From assembly GCA_027604685.1 (NCBI GenBank), contig JADHYX010000282.1:2308-28920 (forward strand): 26,613 nucleotides of DNA, read 5' to 3'. Below, one piece after another: positions 1 to 8,876 of the stretch. The DNA comes from Lobulomyces angularis. Taxonomy: Eukaryota > Chytridiomycota > Chytridiomycetes > Lobulomycetales > Lobulomycetaceae. How positions within the stretch are numbered: the stretch's first letter is position 1; the number at the start of each line of letters is the position of its first letter. The position numbers were made by a program, and so were the translations under genes. A model generated the notes under the pieces. That model was given only the letters and a program-made list of their open reading frames with translations, was not told the origin of the DNA and ran no database searches.

Positions 1-307
1 TTTTTTTTTTTTTTTTTTTTCAAAAATTTTTTATATTATAATAAAAGGATTGTGGGGTAAAAAATGAAAAATAATGATGCTTTGAAATTTCAAAAAAAAA
101 ACTACATAAACTTTTACTGAAAAATGTGCAATTAAACCTTCTTCTAAATCTTTTATTTTCAAAGTACCAAATTTAACTGTTTTTTCAACAAATACATTTA
201 CAAAGTTAAAAATAAAACTAGCTATAAGTTATTAATTTAAAATGAAACGAACGAACAAAAATAAAATTCGCAATTATACAAAATGAATTTGAAAGAAAAT
301 ATCCTTT
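1..307. other. AT-rich flank, no gene seen
   Basis: The window opens with a run of 20 T. The stretch up to the stop codon of the first gene is AT-rich and has stops in all frames. It probably holds the 3' untranslated region of the minus-strand gene ending at 308. I see no RNA gene or repeat in it. Confidence 0.5.
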
Positions 308-3175
308 TCATTCTTTTTTTTTCGAAGAACCTTTAGAGTCATCAAAATCTGGTATTTCAATTGTAGAAACTGTACTTAATTTAGGTAAAACAAAATCAGT
401 TTCTAAACTATCAGAATTTCTGACTTGTCTTTCCTGCTCTTTTTCTGAATTTGATTCCATTAGTGGTAATCTTGGATCATCCATCATTGTTTTTCTATTT
501 AAACTAATAATTCCAAAATCTTTCATCTCGTTATGAAAAATGTTTAACTTTTCTTGTTGAATTTTTGTTTTTTCATTTCCTTTCTTTTTTTTTTTTTCTA
601 AATTAAAATTTTCTGCATCATTCCTACTTTCATCTAACTTATCAACATCAATATTTCTTCCAAATTTATCTTTTTTTAAATTTCTCTTATTAAACCTAGC
701 TAATTTTAAGTCCACATTTTTTGAATGTTTGTCCAAATAAAGGAAAATGTTCAGCAATAAAATTAAAAACACTGCAAAGCATATTAAATATACTGCATTT
801 CCTAATATTGCTGTTGTGTTGTTACTAAATTCTCCTGGTTTTAAGCTCAATCCCTTTTTTATTGTGAATTGATTTATGGTATCCCGTAAATTGATATAAT
901 AATACAACATCAGTATCATTCCAAGAAAACTACACAAAAGAGTTATTAACGAAAGTGCAGGTAGTGCTATGGTTTCCGTCAGCCTCAGTATCTGAACAAA
1001 TCCTGACCCCAATCTTGTAATCATAATTATTATCAAAAGTGATATAACGACTAAAATCATTCCGAATCCTATCCCATTTTTTTCATCCGATAATAAACTA
1101 TTCCAATTTTTAAAGTTTTGAAAATTATTTTTTGTTATAAATGTTGACGTAACAGATAATTCACCTATTTTTTATTTTTATTTTTTAAATTTTATTTTAA
1201 ATATTTCTTACTAAAAATGGTAAGTAAATCATATTTTGTTTGACAGCTAGTAAAACCCAGACCATTTCTACAGTATCCCTTATAATTTTTAATTTTTTTT
1301 CTTATAATTTACTTACCCATAGTGAAATGAAATAACTATCTGATCCATCCTCCACTTTCACAAAGTATAAACTTTGATTGTTGAAGATTTTGGTACCAGC
1401 TAAACAGCATACACCAAGTAAAATAATACTCAAAAAATTAAGCAAAAATATCAAAATATTGTAAAATTTTAATTGAACTTTAAAGGTGCTCATGATACTA
1501 GTTCCATCATTAGAATCGCTAATAACTTTAATAGGGGTTTCGTCAATATATTCGTTTAAAATAAAATTCAACTCTTCTTTCGTTTTGTTATTTTTAATAA
1601 CGGAAGAGTTTAAAACTGTTGTTTCAGAACTTGTTTTTATCATTTTGCTATTAACTTCATCTAAAATTGTAGATTTTTCACTGTTATAAACATCATTTTC
1701 AATTTCGGAGTCCAGTTTTGTGTTGTAATCAGGAATTGTATCAGGTAATATAAAATGTACCAATCCTAAAAAAAAGCAAATTAAACATATCAATTTGTTA
1801 TCAAGTCTTACCATAAGGTGAATACTTTCCTCTTCCGAAAAATATTGCAAAACCAGTTATTAACAAAAGATGAAAGCATGCCATAATACTAGCAATAGTT
1901 TGGGTAGCACCTTGACTATGAGTTTCGGTATAATGAGTTGTTTGGTAAGAAAGCATTTGTGACTGAAAAGCTATGACACTTCCGTCTGGTCCATTTTCCC
2001 CCAGATTTCCTAATAATTGTGATCCGCCAGCTCCCATAAATTCTAAATTTTTATAAAAATAAATTTTTTGATATTAATTTGAAAATAACCAAAAAAAATA
2101 CTATATTTTTAATTTGAATTTTTAGTATTTACCAAAAAAATATTCAAAACTTTTATTGGCGTAAGTATAGAGGGCGCTTGAAATTGAAAACACAGTTATA
2201 CCCAAATCACCAAAAGTAAGGAAATTGTTGATGTCTTTAATCACCACTCCCTTGGTTAAGTTTTGAAACGCAAAAAAACTATCGTCCATCTGATCAGGAA
2301 GGGAGTCTAGGCTAAATTCTTTAACATTCACTCCAAAGTCATTGACTCCTGATATGACCGAACTTTCAGTAAATCGACTAAATAAATTTTGGATTTAAAA
2401 AAACAAAAGAAAATAAAATATACCTTCCCAGGATCCAGACATATCCGTTTGCCTGTGCCATAGATCCAGGCATGGAAGTTGCAATTCCACTTTCATTCCA
2501 AATATTAGTTAAACTAAACCTAACAGTTAAATCAAAAGTTTGGTTAAAATAACCACCGTTTTTTGGTTTCAATAAATATAATGTGTAATTTGGATGCAAA
2601 AATCCACGACTTCCATCTGAATTATCATAGCTCTTGTGAGTAATATCCCATATTTCACTTGGTAAGGATCCTGAACCTACTTCTACCGTTCCATCAGCAT
2701 TCGTTTTTTGAATTCCCGTTGTAAATGGATAATCCTTTATAAAATTATTGGAAGCTAAATCGGCTAGATGGAAGAAGCAATGGAATAAAATTAAAAATTG
2801 TAATAATTTTTACGTTGAGAAGCCAAAGCATCTTGTATGCTTTTGTAACCTAACGAACTAATGCATTAGGTAATAAAAACAAAATTGATTAAAATTTCCT
2901 TTAAAAAAGGTTAGTATTATACCCCCAAGGTAGTCTAAACAAAAACCCAGGAACAGGAGTCCGGGGATTATAAGGATCTGCCTGAATAATGGATACATTT
3001 AAAACTGGAGGTTGCGATAAGTAATTTTGAAGAGTTGAAATCTATTGTAAATAATATTTAGTGAAAAAATACTTTAAAATATTAATTATACAGTATAAGC
3101 TAAAAAGATAATTGTAGCAGCAGTAAGAAACACAAGTTTAGCGCGGGTAATTGAAGGAGAGGTATCTGCAAGCAT
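308..3175 (-). CDS. polytopic membrane protein, paralogue A
   Basis: Nine exons (minus strand, in order): 3175-3092, 3041-2923, 2857-2814, 2763-2424, 2377-2133, 2042-1812, 1765-1317, 1278-1212, 1164-308. All splice phases close, giving about 811 residues. Seen: a short N-terminal tail and one hydrophobic anchor (about residues 14-28), a long Asn-rich segment with N-glycosylation sequons, a membrane segment followed by the motif GRGKYSPYG, a Lys/Glu/Ser-rich loop, another membrane segment with a CCLAG motif, then three C-terminal membrane segments and a charged tail with a poly-Lys run. The layout suggests a surface or endomembrane protein with one large lumenal domain. I do not recognise the family and assign no function. 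It is a clear paralogue of the gene at 3444-5784: exon 1 is 84 nt in both and five introns coincide. The intron at 1279-1316 is only 38 nt. Confidence 0.82.
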
Positions 3176-3443
3176 GATGCAAGTTAGTTCACAATGTCAA
3201 TGGAATAAGTGCAATCCAAAGCTATCGGGTAATCCACAAGAAAGTTTCAACCAAAAAAATTGTTTCTTGATTTCAATGTTCACTCAATAATTTCAATTTT
3301 GAATTGGTTTTAATTGCTGTGAGTCACACAGCCTGAAACTGAAACACCACTTAAAAATTAAGCCAAAGAATATCAACAACAAATTCATTTAAATTCATTT
3401 CCAACCTACTTCATCAGCATTTTATCATATTCTTTTTCCAACA
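3176..3443. promoter_or_regulatory. shared intergenic region of divergent paralogues
   Basis: This 268-bp stretch separates the start codons of two divergently transcribed paralogous membrane-protein genes, so both promoters must lie in it or reach into the genes. No defined binding site stands out. The bidirectional-promoter role is inferred from gene layout only. Confidence 0.55.
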
Positions 3444-5784
3444 ATGCAGCACTCCGATCCTCCTAATGTTCTTCGTGCTAAGTTCATTTTAGGTCCTCTC
3501 GCGATTGTGTTGTTTTTTGTGTTTATCGTAAGATTTACTATTCATTATTCCCTGACAAATCTATAATTAAAAATTATTCCTTTCTCGTTCACATCATTAA
3601 CTTTGATTTTGATTTTAATCCTTTGAAAATTTTAGGGAACGGAAGTAAAAAATTATCTTTCACAGTTACCGATACTCACATTAAAAATAAACCCAAACTT
3701 ACAGCAAGTTTTTGTACCAACTTTTTGCTTTAGTTTCCCATGGGGTTCAATTATAAATCAAAATCAATCTCCAATACAAGCATTTAGTGTTGCAAATCCT
3801 AACGTCAAATTAACCGATGTTTTTGATATATCAATGAGAAGTTTTGATAACTATTTTTTTCTTGACAATACCAAGCTGAAAGATCTAACAATATACCTTT
3901 TAGTCCCAAAAAAGCCATTTGTAACATATGACGTTGGTTTTAATGTTGGTTACAATTTATTAGACATTTTACCGCCAGGCGTAAATCTCACTGGCTTACT
4001 TGCAGCAAATGGGGCAGTCGCAAGCATCTATACAGATATTTGGATATTTGGAAGGCAAGTGTTGCATAATATCTTTTATATGTTAATTTTTTGATTTTTC
4101 TTTTAAATAGTCGATTTTCCGAAAAACCAACAACCGGTGGGACTGTTAACAGTTTCGGAATAGATCCAAATTTAAATGCAACACTATTCGATCCTAACTT
4201 TTCACCAATAAAGGCATACCAAAATTTAACGGGCGGCCATATTGCTAGAGACACAAACCCATTTATTAGATATGGTCAGTTCAAGTCTAGCACATTTAGC
4301 ATTGGAATTAACTCTTACACTTACATAAATCAATCAAGAGAAGTATTTTATTGTATTATACAAATATTCTAACTTTATAACCAAAAATTTCTTAATACTT
4401 TTTTTTTATTTCAGCTACCACATTCCTAGGAGGGTCCGATAATTTTGGCAGAAATTTATTTTCTTCCGCTCCACGAACTCAATTAACTTTTAACTTACAG
4501 AATACGCAAAGAACTGAATATTCCGAATCATATCCGACAGCCTCCACGGCAGTAATGTCATCAGCAATGGCAGCATTTCAATTCTTATTAATAACAGGAT
4601 TTATTGTTTTATTTGGAAGGGGAAAATATTCTCCATATGGTCTAGTGCATTTTTTGGTACCAGGAACCACTATTCCAACATATAAAAAAGATACAAGACT
4701 GACGGAAGATGAACTGAACAGAGATAAAATTAATTTTTTTGTAGCGGAGTATCTTGATACAACTCCAATGCAGCAGAAACTGGTCACACCTACTACTCCA
4801 ATGCCTAAAAAAAGTGTAACACATATAATAATGAATAGTATATCTATGGCGTGTGCAGGTACTGCTTTAGTTTTGTTTGCTTGTTGCATCGCTGGGGGTA
4901 TTAAATTTGAATCATTGTATTTTTTAAAAATCCGGGATCCGAAATTACCTGCATCAGATGATTTTAAAATCTCGATATGGGTAAGAAATTTTAATATTTT
5001 TGGAGGACTAATTTCCAAATTGCAAGGGGTTCTGTGATGAAAATAAAATGATTGCACCATGCCATAATGCAGGAATACTGGATATATTTGGTAAGAGTTT
5101 ATAAAATATAATTCAAACTTAAAAACTTTTTTTAAAGGAAATTTTGGAGTTTCATCTAGTGTAAATTTAGATCCTTATCCAGTTCAAAACTGGTGGAGAG
5201 TTTTAAACCAAGAACATTTTGGACTTGGATTTATGTTACTGGCATTGAATGTTACTTTGATACTGGTTTTAATAATAACAAAAATTGGATCGACTTTTAT
5301 GTCGATTTTAAGAACTTTAGAGTTGGTAGTGTTACCTATTATGAGTATTATTATTGGTGCAAACAGTATAGTCGCTTTGATATTGTTTTTTTATTACTAT
5401 GTGAATCTACAGAATTATATTAATTCGGAGCTCATTAATTTAAGTAAACTACCAAATGGCAGTTCAACAAATACAGGAAATGAAGTTGGCAGTGCTCAAT
5501 TAGGAAATTTGTTTTGGTTACTTGTTTTGGGCACATTTTTTGTGCTAGTTTTGGTTGTTTTAACACAAATTTTAGCAAATTCAAGATTCAAAATGGAATC
5601 TGAACAAAAAATTGCTGAAGATTTTGCCAGAGAACAAGAAGATTACAACCAGTTTAAGAAAAATTCTAATAATAATCAATATCAGGAAGTTGCAAAACAT
5701 GGCCAGGAAGAAGGAGAAGAAGCAGATGAAAACCTAGTGAGGAGAACATGGACAAAAGTTTCTGACAATGAAAACGTAACATAA
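3444..5784 (+). CDS. polytopic membrane protein, paralogue B
   Basis: Six exons: 3444-3527, 3636-4054, 4111-4352, 4415-4980, 5027-5090, 5138-5784; phases close to about 673 residues. The architecture matches the divergent neighbour: N-terminal anchor, long extracytoplasmic-type region ending in a W-I-F-G-S-R-F segment, membrane segment plus GRGKYSPYG, a C-C-I-A-G-G membrane segment, a short C-x(n)-C loop in exon 5, and three C-terminal membrane segments with a conserved YYYVNL/YYYINL turn. The C-terminal tail is Glu/Gln/Asn-rich. Intron 2 (4055-4110) uses a GC donor within AG|GCAAGT, while the paralogue has GT at the same place. Intron 3 is placed at 4353 rather than 4343 because only that donor joins the frames and aligns with the paralogue (QSREVFY versus KSFEYFF). 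Family and function are unknown to me; a duplicated surface protein is the simplest view. Confidence 0.83.
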
Positions 5785-6097
5785 ATTTGAATTTTTATGT
5801 AACATTTAGTTTTTTAGTCCAAAACTAGTTTTATTTATTAGTTTAATTAATTATTTTATAGTTTATAATTTTTTAAATTTGTTCCCACCAAAAAATTGAA
5901 GGAGTGACATTTAGTCCAAATTTTTTCATTATTTCTAAATCAAAAAAGTGCAGATTTCTTCAATGATCAATCTAGCTAAAGATAATTTGTTATAAAGTTT
6001 TTATTAAAGAATCAAAAAACCGCGACGATTATAGAAGATTTCATTGTTCTCTTATTGCCATTTGTTACACAATGATTAATTAAATATTTATTTCAAC
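5785..6097. other. intergenic, nothing recognised
   Basis: AT-rich spacer between the stop of the membrane-protein gene and the next small gene. It should contain the 3' end of one and the promoter of the other. No coding exon, RNA gene or repeat was recognised. Confidence 0.45.
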
Positions 6098-6538
6098 ATG
6101 GAAAACTATCTAAAAAAACAAAAATCTACTAATCCAATAGAATCTAAAAAGGACTTACAAAATTTAAGACTAAATGTGATGCCCATGAAAATCAGAAAAG
6201 GTGCTTTTTTTTTTTTGACATTTTAACTTCAAATCTTTTTTTTTCCTTTTTTTTTACTCATACACTAAAACAAATTTAAATTTTAAATAACAATGCACAC
6301 ATTTATTTTTTTTAAACATTTTAAAAACAAAAAAAAAAAGAAACACTTGAAAATAAAATTTAATTTTTTTTTTTATTTTTGATCTTTAAAAAAAAAAAAA
6401 GCTGTGAGTGAAGGTTATAAAGTTTCCCCAAAACAACCTAAACCTATGGTGGATTATAAAAAAAACAGTAATGCTTCAGTCAATCCTCTCAAAAGAAATA
6501 AAATCACTGATTATTTTAACAAGGCAGAGGTGGTTTAA
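6098..6538 (+). CDS. 79-residue basic protein with PIP-box-like tail
   Basis: Two exons, 6098-6200 and 6402-6538, joined in phase 1 give 79 residues. The intron (201 nt) is long for this window and has homopolymer tracts; its donor is GTGCTT. The protein is Lys/Asn-rich, probably largely disordered, and ends with RNKITDYFNKAEVV. KITDYF (about residues 68-73) matches the hydrophobic and aromatic positions of PCNA-interacting PIP boxes and carries the Thr-Asp pair found in high-affinity PIP boxes such as that of p21; Arg stands where Gln is canonical. PIP degrons also need a basic residue at +4 after the box, and here it is Glu. A small PCNA-binding regulator of replication or repair is therefore an inference. 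I recognise no full-length family. A weakness is that both exons are short and the only support is the motif and clean phase. Confidence 0.6.
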
Positions 6539-6764
6539 AAAAATGTAAAATAAAGTAAAAAAATTAAAAAAAAAAAAAAAAAATTTGTGATTGTTTATAC
6601 TTTTTATTTTTGTAATTTTCATTTTTTTTTTTTTTTGTTTTAATTTTTTATTTTTTTTCATAGTATCTTTTTTTAAGGCATTTCTTTTTTTTTTTTGTTT
6701 TATATTTTTTAGCTTAAACAGTAAAAAAAAAAAATAAGTCAACAAAATAAATTTTAAATTACAT

Positions 6765-6986
6765 ATGTATTACAATTATTTATTTACTTTAACTGATGGT
6801 TTACCTTTTTCGAAATTTAAAATATTTTTGCATTAAAAAGGATCTTTAAATTTAAAGAAAGATCACATCCTAATCCAAGTAAAAAATGAAAAAATGATTG
6901 AAATTCAAGGAGGGCTTTGTTGTAAAAACGAAGTTTGTGTGCAAATGGTGAATGGAAATCCTGTAAAAAAGACTTTGGAACGGTAA
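6765..6986 (+). CDS. possible 59-residue protein, doubtful
   Basis: Two candidate exons, 6765-6798 and 6841-6986, joined in phase 1 over a 42-nt intron (GTTTAC...AAAAAG) give 59 residues beginning MYYNYLFTLTDG and ending at TAA. The second exon is less AT-rich than the surrounding spacer and reads as a plausible globular stretch containing two adjacent Cys and VQMVNGNP. No family is recognised. It could also be the remains of a larger gene, or chance. A possible 31-nt intron at 6983-7013 would extend the C-terminus to a tag ending at 7047, but 31 nt is shorter than any other intron here. Confidence 0.3.
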
Positions 6987-7150
6987 TGACGTAGCATTAA
7001 CTATAAAAGTCGTTATGGAAGGTACTTTGAAGCATGGTTTTAGACCTTTGTATTTAAGTAGATAATTTTTACTAAATAGTTTTCAAATAAACTATTGTGG
7101 ATTGGTGTAACGAGGCAAATCTAAAATTTATTTAAAACAGTCTACAAATA

Positions 7151-7753
7151 ATGGCTACTGAACTAATGCAAAAAAACAAAATTCAGAATAGATTACATCA
7201 AAAAGCTTACAGGTCTGCAACGAAAAACAGAAATAAAATTGACGGTTTAAATTTTTTTTTTTTTTTTCTTTTTAGAGAAAGAAAAGAAAAAAAAATTAAA
7301 AATTTGGAAGAAAGAATATTATCGTTGGAAGAAGTTAATAGAGAATATCTATCTCAAATTAGTTTATTGCAAAATGAAAAAGAAACGTTACGCCGCCAGC
7401 TTAATGTTTGTTGTAACGACTGTAATAAGTTAAAACCTGCTTTAATCGCAATAGAGGTTGAAGAACCAAAATATACCCGTATTAGCACCAGTTCCTTTAA
7501 AGCTGCTTGTAACTTTGAATACAATTTCAAAAACAGTATACATAGATCCAGTGAAAATAATTTTTACAATGAGAAAGTTGGAGAAGGTGATAATAATGAG
7601 AAATTAAAAAATATTGTTCCTTTAAAATCCGACCCTAAGAGAAACAATGGTTGTTGCGTTAAAAGTTGTAGTTCCGCTAATTTTTTTGATCCTAAGGACT
7701 GTGAACTTTTTAATGACAAAACTTTATGTGAACTGTTATTGGTATCACACTAA
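7151..7753 (+). CDS. bZIP transcription factor, Yap/Pap1-like
   Basis: Two exons, 7151-7212 and 7276-7753, give about 179 residues. The spliced basic region reads NRLHQKAYRERKEKKIKNLE, matching the fungal AP-1 (Yap/Pap1) pattern N-x7-R with the Gln, aromatic and RERKE residues typical of that group. It is followed by a short leucine-zipper heptad region (roughly residues 31-64, with L/I at heptad positions). Downstream are Cys clusters CCNDC and CCVKSC, which might be redox-sensitive or metal-binding as in Pap1/Yap1-type factors; that is inference. The basic region sits at the extreme N-terminus, and the protein is short for a Yap factor. The 63-nt intron splits the Arg codon of AYR|ERKE, is a multiple of three and has no stop, so unspliced RNA would still encode a full-length but disrupted protein. 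Confidence 0.82.
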   Translation: MATELMQKNKIQNRLHQKAYRSATKNRNKIDGLNFFFFFLFRERKEKKIKNLEERILSLEEVNREYLSQISLLQNEKETLRRQLNVCCNDCNKLKPALIAIEVEEPKYTRISTSSFKAACNFEYNFKNSIHRSSENNFYNEKVGEGDNNEKLKNIVPLKSDPKRNNGCCVKSCSSANFFDPKDCELFNDKTLCELLLVSH

Positions 7754-7966
7754 TTCTAATTTTGGAGGAAATTAAGATATGATTTTTAGGGAAAAAATGT
7801 GTGCGAACAATACGAAGTTGACAATTGAGCTTCGATAGAATTCCTGTAGTAATCTTTTGACAACAAGAAAAAGTCCTTTTTACTTAATTACTAAAACTGT
7901 ATTTAAGAGCATAATTAAAGTCAAAAAAAGTTACAATATTACAGAATTTTAATAGTGAGAGGAAAC

Positions 7967-8803
7967 CTATTCATAGCTAACATTTCGGAAGAAATATGCA
8001 ATCAGAAAAGTTAACATTCCAAAAAAAAAGACCCACATTCCCAGTTTCAACTGAAAATTTTTTGCCTGCTGTCTGGAATGATCTCCAATTTTTAATCTTC
8101 TCATTCCATAACCTAAAATTTACCGCATCCTTTTTTTTAGTGCAAAATATTTTAGAAAACATACCTAATTCTTGAATTTCGTTAGGTCCAGTTAAATTTG
8201 TAACTGCTGCCTGATAAGTAATTAAATACCTATTTTTTTTTAAATATTTACAAACCAAAGTTAATAAGTTTTTGGTAATATTACTGTTTTTTTTAAAAAA
8301 AACTTAAAAAATCTAAATGTTAAAATAAATAATTTTTTATAAAAAATTCTTTTTTAATATATGGGTGGAATTTTCTAGTCATTTTGATTGTTTATAACGA
8401 AAAATATTCATAAAAAAAAAGGCTACCTTTGTTTTAAAAAATTAAATTCCAAGTCAGTCAAATTTTTATAATTGGGCTGTCCTTTGTCATTTAGAAGTAA
8501 CATTTCCAAAAAAAACTGAACTCTATCTGAAGAATTTTTGATTTTTTTTGCTTCATTTTCATTTTTAATATTAAATTTATTTAATATTTCTTCATTTTTT
8601 TTCAAAATTTCGTTTAATGCACTCAAACTTGAAGGATTTTCCACAATCAAAGTTTTATTTGCATTAACATCTTTTTCCTTGGAATTTTGTTTTTCTTTAC
8701 TTAAATTTTTCATACAAGTGAAATTAATATAAATTTTATGTTTTCTTTTGTAAAATATTAACTCCAAAAAAAATCCCAAACCCTCGGAAATATTTTTTAA
8801 CAT
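7967..8803 (-). CDS. tail-anchored protein of unknown family
   Basis: Three exons (minus strand): 8803-8427, 8229-8165, 8112-7967; phases close to 195 residues. A second in-frame ATG at 8713 gives 165 residues and may be the true start, because the first 30 residues look like translated leader and the 8803 start lies only 73 bp from the divergent gene's ATG. The body is Lys/Asn/Glu-rich with helical character and a short conserved-looking stretch YQAAVTNLTGPNEIQELG. The C-terminus holds a single hydrophobic segment (LGMWVFFFGMLTFLIAYFF) followed by only seven residues, the layout of a tail-anchored protein of the ER or mitochondrial outer membrane. No SNARE heptads were seen. I do not recognise the family. 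The 197-nt first intron is long for this window; its 3' splice site is supported by in-frame continuation. Confidence 0.65.
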
Positions 8804-8876
8804 TATAAACAGTTTTATTAAGAAAACTGTGTAAAAATACAGTGAATTGTAGAGATTAAATCTTGTACTGTTTTGT

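Noticed and set aside
4578..5060. 160-residue minus-strand frame opposite paralogue B
   Set aside because: It is the antisense shadow of exon 4, whose sense frame is conserved with the paralogue (GRGKYSPYG and membrane segments).
6476..6745. Lys/Phe-rich minus-strand frame
   Set aside because: It is made of poly-A/poly-T tracts and overlaps the PIP-box exon; no protein-like composition.
7151..7753. Assignment of the bZIP factor as HapX, partner of the nearby NF-Y subunit
   Set aside because: Tempting because NF-YC is in the same window and the protein has Cys clusters, but I see no N-terminal CBC-binding motif before the basic region, which starts within the first 15 residues.
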